64,000 bases of DNA from Marisa cornuarietis (lineage: Eukaryota; Mollusca; Gastropoda; Architaenioglossa; Ampullariidae), in contig SMMW01000033.1 in the NCBI GenBank assembly GCA_004794655.1, forward strand, positions 3,383,501 through 3,447,500, written 5' to 3'. Made by a program: the position numbers and the translations under genes. Shown piece by piece: positions 11,712 through 25,152 of this stretch. The first letter of the stretch is position 1. Each line of letters opens with the position of its first letter. Under the pieces are notes generated by a model. It was not told where the DNA came from. It worked only from the letters and a program-made list of their open reading frames with translations, and did not search any database.

Positions 11712-14190
11712 ATGATTGACAGCTGGCCTTCGGCCATCAGCAATCTGGTAATACTGACACCATTTATTTCCCATGCGACATTATTATTATTTATCTTTTT
11801 TTCGGTTAGAAATATGCCACAGGTAGGCTGCGCTCTTACAACTGCTTGTCCGGCGAGATCTATATGGACAGCATATACCTATGTGTATTCTGCCAAGGTT
11901 ACTTGGGGATTTCTGATTATCTGACCTTTCACATGTCTCAAATTCTATGCAAAGAGCCTCATTCCGTATATAATTGAATTCTGTAATAAAAGAATGCATT
12001 CTGTAACTATTAAATTAAACTGTATAACTTGAATGCTTTCTATAGCTAAAGAATTGAATTGCATGTATAAAATTAATTGGATAAACGTCTCGGCATAATA
12101 TAATAAGGTTATACCGAAATTGTTTACTCTCTAGTTATAGAATGTATTCTATAATTATAGAATGAACTGTAAAAATTATCTTCCTGACACCTCATAAGGC
12201 CAGGCAGGAATGGGGTACGAAAAAAGACAAATAGTGCAAGGTCGGGTGGCTGGTGCGGTTTGCCAAGACAATTCATCTTCACTACTATGCCAGTTGATTT
12301 TTGTCTGTCTGGGAGAAAGGGGTGGTGTATGTTTACATGTTGAGAAGACAGGGGCGGTGACAATCACAGCCAAGGACAGTTTTTGTTGTTTTAAAAGCTT
12401 TTGATAGTTTCATGCTTATAGTTAATCTCGTTCCGAGGGAATTGCTGGTTACTATAATCAGCTTTGCCTAGAGTGAAGGCATCATTCAATTGAGTATAGG
12501 CATCATTCAACAAGGCGTTTTCCCCTGTCTAAAAGAGTGAAAGAAAGAAGAAGAAATGAAAAAAAGGCTGGCTGTGTGTTTTTTGAAGAGCGGTTTTGTC
12601 TGCAGGTAAGTTGATAGCTTCGGGATGGGCACGTGCATCGCATCCACCACAACGCACGCATGACATCTCGAAATTTCTCTCTCCTTCCTTCCTCTCCCTC
12701 ACTCCCTCCCTCTGTCAGTGGCGAGCATGCATTACCTGTAATTACCGTCGCCAGCGCCTCGCTCTCGGCGATAAAGTTCGAGTATCGCGTGTCCGTGTCT
12801 GCCGGCATCACGGCCCTGCTGCAAATGACAGAGAAACGCACAAGGTATTGTCCCGTGCCACTATTGAGTTTCGCCTGTTTTAAACTGGCCCCACAGTCAC
12901 TGGATCAACAACCCTTACGACGGATGCTCCGGACCCGTGGATAGGGGCCCCGGCGTATCGCCTGATAACAATTTACTGATCGCCGGCCAGCCTACTCTTT
13001 TCTACCCCACCTCCATTCCCCGACCTCTCCCTGTATTTTATCTCCACCCCTCTTTGTAGTCTCTTGCGCACCCTACCACTCCCCCCCCACACCCGGGACT
13101 CCCGCACACCGCAAGCACCTAAGACACTACAAACCAACGACAGGTATTGCAGGTGATGTTATTAGCCCAGCTTTTGTTTATTTTGTTGCTGCTGTTGGGG
13201 TTGGGGGAGGATGAAAAAAAGTGCGGGGGGATTCTAACAAGTGTCTTGGCACAGAAGACAGTTTGAATTTCAGGGTTAGGCCGAGGATAGGAAAAACAAC
13301 ACATCTACTGCTCACCTTTTAGGCCAGTCAGGGGCACTGAACATCCGGCTTTTTGTTCCCTGGTTATACCTCTTCTCGAACGTTCCGACCAGCAGCAAGA
13401 CAAGTAACCCACCAACGCGATCGGTAATCCAAATGAAAAAGAACCAACCCTCAACATTTTTAAAACTCTAGTCCACACTGTACAGCTCCAGCGTCATGCA
13501 CAACAGTAGCATGCCCTTGAAAAATAGATGCAGTCCGGAAGACCTTTATCGAACGACGTTCGTCCACATACTTCTATCAGATCATGAATGTCAAGAGGTT
13601 CATCGCTCCTTTCAAGAAGTCTTCGTTAAAACAAACTGTAGCGGATGGTACCTGGAGTGTCGTGCACAAGAATTGATCTGACTCCTGTATAACTCGTGAC
13701 TCACGAGTAGCGACTAACTCCATGCGCCACCCAGTCTGATGTCATAGCAGTTACTTCCTCTCGCATCCCTGCTGACTATTTCAAATTGTGTCATCGAGTT
13801 TGGAGCGAGTGTGTGAGTGTGAAGATAAGTCTACTACCTCCCAAAAACGGATGGAAAGTCAAAAGAATACGTTGTAGGGATTTGGGTTTCCTTTATATAG
13901 CTTTTTTGCAACCCACCCCCTCCCCCATCTACACATTCACACACCCTTTACATCGTCCTACCCCCTCCTGGGATAGCGCACCCCACTTTCTTCTAACAGC
14001 CTCCAGTCTACCCTCTCCCCGTCCCAATCCTTGCTTTCGCTCAGCCACCCCATCCCACCCTCTAAGCCCCCTAACACCCCCCCTCCCTACCCTGCTCCGT
14101 TAACCCCTGTGACCCGCCCTCTGGCGGCCAGAGCACGAGGTGATGTGTGAAGGAACAAATCGTAGCGGCTGTAGAGGTGCGACCGCCAAG
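10184..14190. other. Gene-free sequence with pyrimidine-rich tract
   Basis: No gene is recognised. The AT-rich part at 11990-12170 repeats motifs of the type TATAGAATGNATTCTATA imperfectly. A 13-bp motif (AGGCATCATTCAA) is duplicated at 12477-12489 and 12498-12510. A strongly C/T-rich stretch runs from about 13910 to 14100. Confidence 0.55.
11663..11711 (+). repeat. Compound (AC)n(TC)n(AC)n microsatellite
   Basis: AC units give way to about six TC units and then to AC units again, without other interruption. Confidence 0.9.
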
Positions 14191-14204
14191 TGCTGGGCCA
14201 GTGG

Positions 14205-14375
14205 CAAGCGGAGAGCCGAGTGGTTAGATCACAGGCGTCCGAACCAAGCAGCGCACTGGTTCCCTTCCTCCGGTCAACCCAACCGTCGGGAGTGACCCCC
14301 CAAAAGATTGTTGGGGAAAGGTTCAGCAGCGAGAAATGGGTACCGCCTTCACACACACACAAAAGCTATCCTCGC
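14205..14375 (+). mobile_element. Candidate tRNA-derived SINE, second type
   Basis: The 5' part (14212-14270) has a tRNA-like head: GCCGAGTGGTTAGATCAC resembles box A of Leu/Ser-type tRNAs, and about 40 bp later TGGTTCCCTTCC is a weak box-B match. The following 100 bp, including GGTACCGCCTTCACAC at the end, would be the body. It does not resemble the other SINE family in the window (heads at 22512, 26485, 25307 and 37126). Only one copy is seen, so family status is not proven here. A diverged tRNA pseudogene is the alternative. Confidence 0.35.
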
Positions 14376-16719
14376 TAAAACTGTGGTCTCTAACGCCACT
14401 CTCCTCCTTTACGAAGTAAAATGAAAAAAGGGTAAAGGGATGACCTTTACCTTTCCTGACTACATGTCCCACTTTAGTGCTCTCGCCGAAAAATACCATC
14501 CCTACTCCCACCACCCCTACACGCACCAATTCAACACACACACAACATACCCTGCACCGCCATAAAAACACTCAACAAAATCAAAAAAATATTTCATTTT
14601 TGTTCTTCGTGTATATAGTATGAGTATGATCTTAACTGTTTTGGCCTCGTGGGCAACATGTTCTGGAACAACAATTCACACGACACAGCAGAAAAAAATT
14701 ATCATCGCCCCAAACTCCTTCTCGCTCTCTTTCCCCGTTTCCGTTCATACAGCATGCATTGACACAGTCTAGTGCCACTATGCCGAGTGCTGAGAGTAGT
14801 GCCATAGCACAGCCCGGGTGTCCTGTCTGTTGGGAGTTCTGTTGTCTAACATACTGTCAGGATTAAAAACAAATTGCAGCCATCTTGACTTTGGGCCTTT
14901 TTTCTGCTCCACCCTATATATATAAGTGTGTGTTTTTCTTGCCTTGAATGGCTGATTGACAAAGAGTTTGAAGGAAACACACAGGATCGTAGTGTTTTCA
15001 CTCCGCGTGGAGTGGATTTCTAGGGGAGGTTACAGTTACTGCGCATGAGTGGAGTTGAAAGTGCAGCCTACACATCGGGGCAGGCGGGGTGGCAATGAAG
15101 GTGGGGTGTACGTAGTGGGGTGTGAGGGTCAGAGGGGGCTTGCATTGTGACGTCACACTGGTAATGTTAAGTGGAGGGTATCAGATCGGTTTAGGGTGGA
15201 GTTGGCAGTTTGGAAGGGGTATAGTGAGGAACACATGTCGGCATCAGTTCTGTTACGGATCGTTGCGACCTCCCTTCCCATGCCCCCCCTTCTTTACGCG
15301 TTGACACCACCATCAGGTGGGTGAGTGAGCCTTGCGCTCGAAGTTAAAACAAAGCTGCCACAGCGAGTGCCACTCCTCGCTCAATGCAATCATTTATCAG
15401 CAGAAAATCTAGACTCGGAAATCTAGACGCCGCCGCCGGCCCTGTTTTTTTTTCTTCTTCGTGACTGTTAAGCCCCTTCCCCTACTTGTTTGGAGGAAAA
15501 GACAATTCAGAACTTGAGCACGAAGAACTCATTCGTAGGTCTCTTGATTTCACATTCTTGACTGTCTGAATGCTTGATGTGTGCCCTTGGTTGTTATTCA
15601 TTCTGTCAACGCATCTCGCCGAGGTTCCTCCTCCTTGCAAACGAATCTAGATTAGTGAAACCCAATGTGTTTCTTTTCATGATCAACACGGTTTTGGGCG
15701 CGGCTGAAAGAATAGGAAAAGATGAAACAGATAGTTCCTTCTCACTATGGAGAGGGGAGAAGAAAGTCACATTTCTTGTTTTGAATCTCTTCGTTTGAGC
15801 TCTTCTTCCTGTCCTACACTCACCGATTAAAAAAAAACAAAAACAAAAAACGAAAAGATCGTATCTTTAAAAGTAAATCTTGACATCATACCCAGCAATT
15901 CTTCTGTGAAGTGACTCAAGCGCGATGCAGATCGTTTTCACCTCAATGGTGAAGATTTTCGATTTAATCACTTTTTTTTCTCTTTTGTGTTCGCTTTTCA
16001 ATAATACTTCAGATCATGGATTCGCTAGGGGCCTAATGTCAATATCGGGGCAATGGACGAAGTCAGACTACTTAAACATTGCCCTGTCACCGACAGCAAA
16101 TGGTGCAGAATGAAATAACCATCACCGCTTTTTGTCTGCTCTACAACTTCAATAACAAGTAAACATGTAGAACGTGATTTTTTGGCAGTGACAAACGACA
16201 CTTTGTCTACTGACAGATTTCGGCCACTGTACTATTAGGCCTCAGAAGACTTGCGGGGAGACAGGCGAAACAGTCAGCTGGACAATTAGTTACGTAGGTC
16301 CGCGGAGGGGAGGAAAACCGCGTTTGGAATTGAAACGAGGGCTTAACGCCGAGAGATTTCCCCCACCTTGCCTCGTCTACTGTCCGCAGGTCTGCATGGA
16401 GCAAGCAGTTGGCTGCTTGGTGGTGCTGTGCTGCAGGCAGCACACCGCGCGACACTTATTATTTTGAAGTGACTGGCACAGCAGTGCTCCTGCTAGTCTT
16501 CAGCAAAAGGTTAGAACTGAAGGGATGGGGAGAGGTGATTGGAACAGCCAATCTCTACAGGGTGTGGTGCTGCATGGTGCCTGAATCACCCCTCGGCCTC
16601 ACCCACCACTAAGTTACGCTCAGGTAAACCATCCGAGGTAAGCCATCCCAGACCTCCACACAGACTGCTCCGCCGACTTGACAGATCGCGGTGCCCATGT
16701 ACAGCCAGACGTGAAGGTC

Positions 16720-16760
16720 GCTGCTGCTGCTGTTGTTGTTGGTGGTGCTGCTGCTGCTGC
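16720..16760 (+). repeat. (CTG)n/(GTT)n trinucleotide repeat
   Basis: Interrupted array: four CTG, three GTT, two GGT, then five CTG units. All forward-strand frames read as homopolymeric stretches, so coding potential here is an artefact. Confidence 0.85.
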
Positions 16761-17325
16761 AAGCGGGTGCTTTGCGGGCGACAGGAGGCGAACGGACACG
16801 TAAGCCGGGTGTGTGTGTTAGTCTTACCCGAGACAGGAGGTGGAGGGGCGCAAAGCGACATTCTACCACTCCCACCCCCAATCCCCTGTTACCCTACTTC
16901 CACTAACAACACCGGTCCTGCGGTCGCCATTGTCGTCACCGACGAGCACTGACAGGTTAGCGGAGACGACGGCAGGTAACGATACAGGACTCTGACACGT
17001 CCCACTCCTCCTCTTTTCCCACCCCCCGTCTACCGACACCCATCCAGCAAGCAGCACGTCTAATATTTTGTCGCTGCCACGCAGTTCTTTTGTTGAAGTA
17101 TTCATCAGCCTGTCCAGCTAGACAGCCTGAAGATCATTTTTACAGATATAAATCATACCTGTAATGATAAATTCATCACGCCTCTCCGTTTCCCCCCCTA
17201 CCACACCACCTGCTGAGCATCTTCAAGAATTTGTCAAATGTGGCGTCAATGACACAGTAATTACAGCAGCAACGCTAGATTAATTATTTCTTCGACCTGG
17301 CCTCGACTCGATCGTTTCCGTGCTC

Positions 17326-17341
17326 GAGAGAGAGAGAGAGA
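17326..17341 (+). repeat. (GA)8 microsatellite
   Basis: Eight GA units followed by a short GGGA-rich purine stretch. Confidence 0.85.
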
Positions 17342-18000
17342 CGGGGGAGGGAGGGAGGGAAATGAGAGGTGGTCTGCACTTGGTAGGAGGGATCTTGCGA
17401 ATGTGACGCGGGAGGGGCCATTGGACTTGCATATGAAGCAGTTGTTTGTTGTGTGCGATCGAGCCCATTCGCCGGCGAGACTTGCGGTCTGTTTGTTTGC
17501 TCTCTCGTTTGCTGCTGGCGACGTTACTGACGTGCGAAGAGGCTCACGGGAACGCTGGGAGGCGCAAACGCCCGACACCCCGCCTACTAAGGGGACACTA
17601 CCATGTCCAATCTTCCACCCTCCCCTCCACCTTATATCTCCGATTAAAAAAAAATTGGGGTCTTCCTTTATATGTATGAGCATTGTGTATGAGCACAGTG
17701 TCCAGTTTTTTTCAATTATCTGACGTTTATATTCACGACTTCATGTTTAGTCAAGTGATATTTGATGGTTGCACCCAGCAAGAGGTCCCCGAACCCACCC
17801 ACCAACTGCGCCATCTTTGCCGTCGACAATCTATCCCATGTGTCGGGATTGTGGGTACTGTTTGAATCACGTGTTAGTGATGAGATGTCTTCGTTTGACA
17901 ACGTTGACGAAAAGTGTAATAAAACGCGCGCGTCTACACACATAAATGGGCGAACGAACATTTGCATGCACGAACAATCAAGCGCGCAAACACCCGCAAA

Positions 18001-18034
18001 CACACACATATACACACACACCCGCGCGCGCGCG
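18001..18034 (+). repeat. Alternating (CA)n(CG)n tract
   Basis: Purine-pyrimidine alternation: CA/TA units lead into about six CG dinucleotides. Such tracts can form Z-DNA in vitro. Confidence 0.8.
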
Positions 18035-18802
18035 GAGGAGTGAACAGATAAAAACTTGTAAGTCCGCGATCGAGTCACGTGCGCTGATGCTGGTAAAGTT
18101 TTAAGTGCGCCTGTCGTGGAAAACGGGAGATGGTTCTCCTGCTGTCGTGGAAAGTGGAGCTGCAGACCCCACAGACTCGTTATTTGGAAGACAGACACGT
18201 AGTGGACCACACAATGTTCCTTCGTGTCGTGTCACGGTGAATGCGTCTCACGTCTGGCAAAGGAAAAACCGCCCACGATATCTTCCTCAGTAAATCTCAA
18301 ATACAGCGCACGATAAAAACAATCTGCAACGACTTACAGCTTAAAAACTCTTTAACAAAATTGTGTGGGTGGTGGGGGATGGGTGTATACGGAGGTGTCT
18401 CACGTTGTCTTTATAACGCTGCACCCTTCCGCTACCCTCCCCTAAACTTTTGCCCTCTTCCACTTCTCGAGGACATGCATGAGTTTCAGCCACTTTCGAC
18501 TTTTCTTAGAAAACTTGCACGTGGGTGTTTAGAGCCATTTTCTTTTTCAGAGTCTATTTCCATAAGCCTCACAATTTCGTACAAGGCCAGTGTGGGACCT
18601 AGGCTGAGATATATTTAGCTATATTTTACACACGATTGTACTTTCGGCATGTTGACATTCTTTAATTTCAAGATTGCGGGTGCAGCGTCGATCGACCAGA
18701 ACGAGACAAAACGTTGCAGCCTCTCGTTACAACAAGCTCATAACTGCTTTCCATGCGTGTGTATGAATTTAGCTACAGAACAACAATGATGGACATGTAC
18801 AC

Positions 18803-18820
18803 GTGTGTGTGTGTGTGTGC
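18803..18820 (+). repeat. (GT)9 microsatellite
   Basis: Nine GT units followed by a degenerate GT-rich stretch. Confidence 0.85.
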
Positions 18821-19151
18821 GTGAGGGTGTTTGTGCATGTATGTTTTTTTCCCACAGTATTACTACATTCGGCGAACGGCCAGTACATCAGCAAAGCAGC
18901 GATCAAAATCGGTTTTCTGGAAGCATGCCAAGCATCTTTGGAGTGCCAGCCTCTCTCATGTTATTACTGGCCATATGTCTACAAAGCAGTAAAAAGGCAG
19001 GATAAATTGTCTCACTCCGGTTCTAGAAGCGATTCCTGAGCATTCTCCGAAAGATGCTGGAAACGTGTCTTGTTTTCATCGGCGCCTCGCGCACGTCTTC
19101 GATCAGTGCACGTGAGGTTTGGCTCTGCACCAGTTTTTCTTTTTCCACCAG

Positions 19152-19352
19152 AACACCCTAAGCCGAATAATCTCCCCTCTCTCCACAGAACCGCATCTGT
19201 TCTTCTGCACCATCTGTGAAAGTGAACATCGCTGCGCAGACGTAGACTCGACTCGGCGGCGGCGACAGCTGCTGCTCGCCCTTCTCGAGAGGGTGGCCAA
19301 GGAGAAAGATTATTGGACAGCACAGGGTGCATATTAACACTCCCTGCGACTG
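19152..19352 (+). other. Candidate spliced exon
   Basis: A pyrimidine-rich tract ending CCACCAG (acceptor, AG at 19150-19151) and a second, CCTCTCTCCACAG (AG at 19187-19188), precede a strong donor, CTG|GTAAGT, at 19353. They define an exon of 201 or 164 bp. One frame is open from 19152 for 60 codons and includes an Arg-rich patch (RRRRQLLLALLERV). It then meets a TAA 16-18 bases before the donor, so the exon could be untranslated, part of a non-coding RNA, or carry a stop before a last intron. The protein is not recognised. Splice signals of this quality also occur by chance. Confidence 0.2.
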
Positions 19353-19359
19353 GTAAGTA

Positions 19360-22300
19360 GGTTTCTGGCACTAAGGGAGGCCACCACCCTCTCTCTCTCG
19401 CACCCCCCCATACTCTCCATCCTCTTTCGTTGCCAACCCTCCAACCCTCCTCCAAACTTCTCTTCCCAGAACCCACCTTTGCCGAGGCGTCGTCCGTTTT
19501 ATGGTCCATCTTGCCAGCAGCGTGTTTGGAAGGGTGTGTGGGTTAGAGGAGCGGGACTGGATGGAGGGGGATGGTGGTATGGGAGGAGGAGGGAAAAATA
19601 TCGTAAATGTCGACAGCAGTGTCGGGGGAAGCCTTGGAGGCGCGCGCTTGCTTCCTGATAGGTGACAAGCAGGAGAAGGCGGAGTCACGCAAGGCTGGCT
19701 GGTAGATCTGAGAGATTTTCCAGCAAATGAACGCACTTTGGAGACACGACGGCTGCAGACAACGAGGGCTTTTTAAGGAAAGGGTGGCGGGTTAAAAAAA
19801 AAAAGACCAAAGCATCATCGACGAAGTTTTTCCATGGTTTAAATTTTAAAACGTTTGCTATAGTCTGATGTAAATGTCGCTTCACCCTCCCGCTGATTTC
19901 AAGCGATGGGCGTGGTCCTTGCAGCGCGAATGGCATGCCAAGGGACAACGGAGCTCAATCGGTTAAAGAGATTTTTTTCTTTGTCAAAACGGTAAATAAT
20001 TTTTTTCTGAAAAAGAAAAGTGAGAAAGAAGCGGAAATAAAGCAACACCTGCGAAGGCAGGCCCGTAAAAGGCTGGACGTGTAAATATAAATTTAATTGA
20101 GCGCGAGCAAGGGAACGTGTGGTGTCGGTTGCCGTAGGTCAGGTGACCTTTGTGGACTGCAGCCTGGCAACCGTTGGTTTCTCCGCCGAGTACCGAGTAC
20201 ACCAACCGCCGCCTGCGTGGAAGGTGGGGAGGAAGGGTGTGCATCTGCTGCCCTCAAAGCCCTGCACCGCATGCAAGACCAAAAAAAGGAGGCGATAAAA
20301 GAACATTGTCTGACGCCTTGCCGCTGGGGGACGTATACAAGACGTTGCGGGGCCGACCTCCGACCTTCGGCGTCATTTTCACGTGATTTCGCTCGCCCAC
20401 CGGCGACCTCGCTGCATGTGTCACAGCATGTCACTGTCGCTGCCCGCGGTAGCAAGGCACTTGCACAGCACTTCTAGCAATGTCGTTAATTTTGTTTCAT
20501 TTTTCGTTTATACATGTTTTAAGAGGATGACTACTTTCACCAGCTTACCGTCTGAAACAGCCCAGCACTTTTTTTTTTAAGCAAAAGCATATAAATCGGC
20601 TTGTATGAAATAAACTTACAGTTTATCTGTTTATGCAGGTTAAAACGCTGTCAAATAAACATTTCGTTGAAGGATAGCGAAAGAGCGTGCTTGGGACTGA
20701 TGAACATTATTGCTATAAATAAATAAAAAGAAAAAAAAACAAACAGGCGCGATACTTAGTAGTGTAGTACTAGTCTAGGTTGTATTATTAATGCCTGCTC
20801 AATGCATATATTTTATACCCGAGGGACCTCCCCCACCCCACACCCACGAAACCTGATCCCTTAAGAAATTCTTCGAACTTTATTTACTTTTATGTGACCT
20901 ATAACTTACTAAGATTTTAACATATTTAAATTAAATAAATTGAACAAATCGCAACATTGTTATTGTTTGATAATTCACAATCATTTTATCTCTACTGGTT
21001 TTCTAAGTGTAATCTAGTACACCAATTTAATTAAAATGTGCTTGAAAAGTTATAAGCTCGTGGATTTTTTTAATTGTGTGAAATGCTTCTTGTCCCATTA
21101 ATCATGTAAAGCTGTGTCATTTCGTAATGCTGTTTCAGGTTCCTGCAACCACCAGTCTGTGTACTTTCCCAAACTTTCCGAGGTTCCTCAGGTGACGATC
21201 TACAACCATGCATATTAAAAAAAGGAACTAGTCTGCAGTGTATAGCCTTTTGTTTTTTTATTTTTTTAAAATGTGGTGGGGGGGATGCTCAAACTGCGGT
21301 AATCACAATCATTGATTTGTCTTATATTTTATTTGTTTACACGTATTCTTCATATACACCACCCCTTGTTCTCGAGGTCCTGAAGATAGCTCTAGGTTCG
21401 ATTGTGTCGAACGTAGATAGTTGTCAACAGCAGCACCCTCATCTACCACTTCTCCCTCCCAGCCCCACTCTTTCACCTGTCCTGCCATCGCACCCAAGAG
21501 TTCCTGGAATGACCAGAGCGCGAGGTGTGTCTGTGTTTGTTGGTTGGTTGGTTGATATGTTTCACAGGAAAGTGACTCCACCCGGCGGAGATTCTGCCCT
21601 CGTGCTGCTCTCCTCTAAATGACATCCAGACGTAGCACTGCAGCAGATACGCGCAAGATGCTGACAAAGATCTGGCGGTAGTTGGCTGCTGCAGTGCCAT
21701 CAGCACGCTGGCAAGTTTTTTTGAGGGGAGATTGTGAAGGTATCGGCTACTCTCGCTGGTCCTGCAGTCCTCCGACTCCTTATCTACGCGTGGGCCTGTG
21801 CGTTCCAGACCCCCGGCCGATCAAAGGGAAGGTCACTGTGGCGACAACCTCGGACTGTTGGCATGGCCCTCCACGGCAAGCACGCAGGGTGGCAGCGGTG
21901 GTGGTCGTGGTGATGAAAGTTTCTCACCTGCCAGGTAGGGTGGTGGCAATGTGGCGGCGTCAGACTCACTCTCCCCCCCCCTCCTTCACCCATGTTTGTG
22001 AGGGAGGCCTGGCTGCATGCTTGCCACAAGCCGGCGCTGCCACACGGACCTCGAGGCCACCCCGTTATCAGTGTCAACTGTTTTACGCGACCTAGCGCGT
22101 AGGAACGCCGGGTAGCCTATCCAGTTTTCGTCACCTCGCCCGTCTGATAAAAAGGTTTCGTGCCGACGGGACAGGGTACAACTCGGTTGCAGACCACAAC
22201 GAACAGCTATGGGTGGGATTGGAGTGGCGGTTTCACGATGTCCGCATCTGAGGGTTGACCAAGTCTGGGATACCTTCACCCACTGTTTACTCCGCCATTT

Positions 22301-22511
22301 CTCCTGTACCTCATACCCCTACCCTTCTCCCATTCCTGTGCAGCCTTACAGAGGAGGCAGGTGCTTGTTGCCTTGTGACCTTTTCAGGGTGTCGTTGGTC
22401 TTGTGTTATGACAGCGATAAAAAACTGGGAGGGGGTGGAGGCAAGTAAGCTGTTTTCCAAGACTACTGCGACCTCCAGTCCTGACTCTCGACCTGCTTCC
22501 CAAACAAATAT
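19360..22511. other. Gene-free sequence
   Basis: A GC-richer stretch at 20093-20477 is open on both strands (about 120 codons each way), as GC-rich random sequence often is. 20690-21130 is AT-rich. No gene, RNA or repeat family is recognised. Confidence 0.55.
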
Positions 22512-22656
22512 AGAGCCGTGTGGTGGCGACACAGTTCAACGCCTGTCACCAATACAGTGAGGATCGACTGTCTTGGATTCAGATCTCGTCTCGGGCAAAC
22601 AATTCTTTCTCATCATGTGGCACCTGCGGGCTGTTTGGGTGTGATACAGCCTTAGT
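22512..22656 (+). mobile_element. tRNA-derived SINE, copy C (3' truncated or diverged)
   Basis: The copy aligns with the SINE at 26485-26672: a head with TGGTGGCGACACAGTTCAACGCC, then GTCACCAATACAGTGA, a box-B-like GGATTCAGATCTCGTCTCGG, a body with TTCTTTCTC and GTGGCACCTG, and a region ending GATACAGCCTTAG. The terminal GGCGTAAAAC tail of other copies is missing, so the 3' end is truncated or eroded. No target-site duplication was seen. The homology was judged by eye across four copies. Confidence 0.6.
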
Positions 22657-25152
22657 TTCTACATCAGAGTAATCAAATGATTCCCCATTCCCACCCCCAC
22701 ATACAGCCAAATAGTTCTCGCTGCACAGCACACACGATCGTCAGTTCTCAGTGTCAAGAAGAAACAGCTAGTCAGCTCACACTTTTCTTGATAATGGAGT
22801 ACAGCCGTGCGTCGGTCATGCGTTTAAAAAAACGCTAAATGTGCTGGAGAAATCTTCAGTTCTACAGTTCGTATAATGCAAGCTTACAAAGACGAAGAGG
22901 ATACTGTAGCCGAGACAAGATTTGATGATCGAACATAAAGATTGCTGACGATTTATGCACACGTCTCACTCTACGCAAGCACGCACGCACAAATACACAT
23001 ACATATATGCAAGCATATATAATACACACTCAAAACACGCTCAAGCAGACTCTCGCCGCATAATTCCTGGGATATTTCAAAGTTCCACTAGACACCATCG
23101 TTCAGTCATGATCTAATCTGAGACACAAGCCTCTAGTTGGTGCCTTGCACTTTGACACCTAACAGTCGCCTGGCAGGGCAATCGAGCAGCGGGCTACAGT
23201 ATCCTGTCGCCTGACGGCTGCAAAGTACGGGGGTGTGGGGAAAGGTTGGGGGAAGGGAGGGAGCCGATAAGATCTTAGGCACGGAGGAAGAGCAGCCGCC
23301 ATTGACAGAGGGCGCCACAGATCGCGTGGTAGAGTCCCAGCGTGCGGACCACTCAACAGGCGGAAGTGCCCTGGCATTGTAGCCTGGCATGTGCAACATT
23401 TGGAGCTGCTGGCTCTCGCCTATCTGATGTCGCGCTCCGTTGCTGCTAGCACTCAGCTGAGGCCGTGGCTAAGGTCCAGTCATGTGTGCCGTTTACCTAC
23501 CTGTCAGGCCAGGTTAGTGATACTTCACTTGGGACCGGCAACACAATGTCAGTCTGTAACCGTCGCAACGATTTTGGATGGTTCAAATCTTGTCACGACC
23601 AACTATCAGATTGCCGCAATTATTATTTCATTAATTTTTGCCCATAAAAAGTTAAATACACAAAAAGGTTTTAAGCTCAGTAGGGTTCTGCAAGTTGCCT
23701 TGTTACCTGGTGGTTACATAAAATACTTCATTACGCATAAACAGTAACGGCTGCACGTCTGGCACGTTCATAACCGCCTCTGTAGAATTATTCCAGGGTA
23801 GACGGTAGATAATCTTGGTAGTGAGTTATATCCTTTCTTTACATTAAAGTTTAAAAAATGCCACCACGAAAATTTCCCAAGAGGACGGAACGAGAGACAA
23901 AAGAAAGAAAAGCAGCCAGTCTAGCAGCCGCTTGACTTCGACCTGTGGACAAAGTGTGTCCTGTACGTTTTAGTAAAATTGCCAGGAGAAGACCACCGGA
24001 GTAAATTGAGGACTATTTCGTACCCATCATCTGGGCCTTTGTCAAATCAGACGACATTCAACTTCACGCAGCATCTGCAGAGACCTCCTTAAAAAATAAC
24101 GGAAGTCACTTACACACCCCTATTCCCGCATGCTCGCATCAAATATAATATTACACTGTCAAATATTCAAATCATTCATCTGATGTTATCACCTTCGGCA
24201 AGGCTGGAAAAAAATTAAAAGATTGTTATTTGTACATTGGTATTTTAAAACTGTGACTATGTACTCGAGATCCTGTACTCTCCTCCATCTCTCTACCTCA
24301 CCCGCTTACTCCCATCACCACCACTTAACCCTCCGATGAATGTACCATTATGCTCTTCACTGGCCCTCAACCTTCACCTAGGCAGCAAGACTCAATTTCT
24401 ATCGATCGTCTTTGTCGGCCATATTCTTGTGGGGGCCTCGGTGTCCTTTTTACCGCTCATTTCCCCTGTACGCTCGCCCCGGCACTCCTTCTATTTCGCC
24501 ACGTAATTGGCCTTGTAGTGGAAATGCCAGTAGAAAAAGCTGGACTAAATTTGGCCCGTGTCCGCTGATGGACTAGCGGTTGTTGAATTACATTACGAGC
24601 GGTAGGCAAGTGAACTGTGGCATCTGGACGGGAGTTTTTCAGCACGGGCATGGCTATTTCGACGACAACAAGCATTGAAATTACCAAGAAAAGATATCTT
24701 TGCCTCTGTTGCCGGTACGCTTGTGGGCTGAAGATGCTGTCCTCTGTGTTGCCAGGTATCTGAAGAACAGCCAGAAGAGTGGCTTAGCACCGTGTTTGTC
24801 AAGGTTGTAGGCACATAAGTTTGATGCACGAGTGGAAAAGAGGGTTGAGGAAGGAAATAGAGGGGATGAACACCGCACTAGAACAAATGCGTTCTCTGAC
24901 ATCTCACACTCATCAACAACGACCGAAAGGTCATGGGGCGGTCCTTTACCTTTCCGTTGTTATCACTGTATTTCTGATATCGCATGCAGACACTAGTGGG
25001 GAGCACGAAGGAATGTCCACGATGTTAAAGGAGAATGCTTCTCTTTGGCAACCCCCATTATTATAAGTGTGGCAAATGGTGCAATGACGGTAACTGATGT
25101 GATGTTATCACAGTGCTGACAACGACGAAATAGAGGAGATGGGGTGAGGGTA
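22657..25152. other. Gene-free sequence
   Basis: No gene is recognised. A four-run G tract lies at 23229-23261. The rest is mixed-composition DNA with short open frames only. Confidence 0.6.

Larger units (their letters stand above)
14380..19150. other. Gene-free sequence
   Basis: No gene is recognised. A CTG/GTT trinucleotide tract lies at 16720, a GA tract at 17326, an alternating CA/CG tract at 18001 and a GT tract at 18803. On the minus strand an ATG in AAAGATGGCGC context (17809-17819) opens a 32-codon frame that matches no known protein. Confidence 0.55.

Noticed and set aside
20093..20477. About 120-codon frames on both strands in a GC-rich stretch
   Set aside because: Simultaneous openness on both strands in GC-rich DNA is expected by chance; neither product is recognised.
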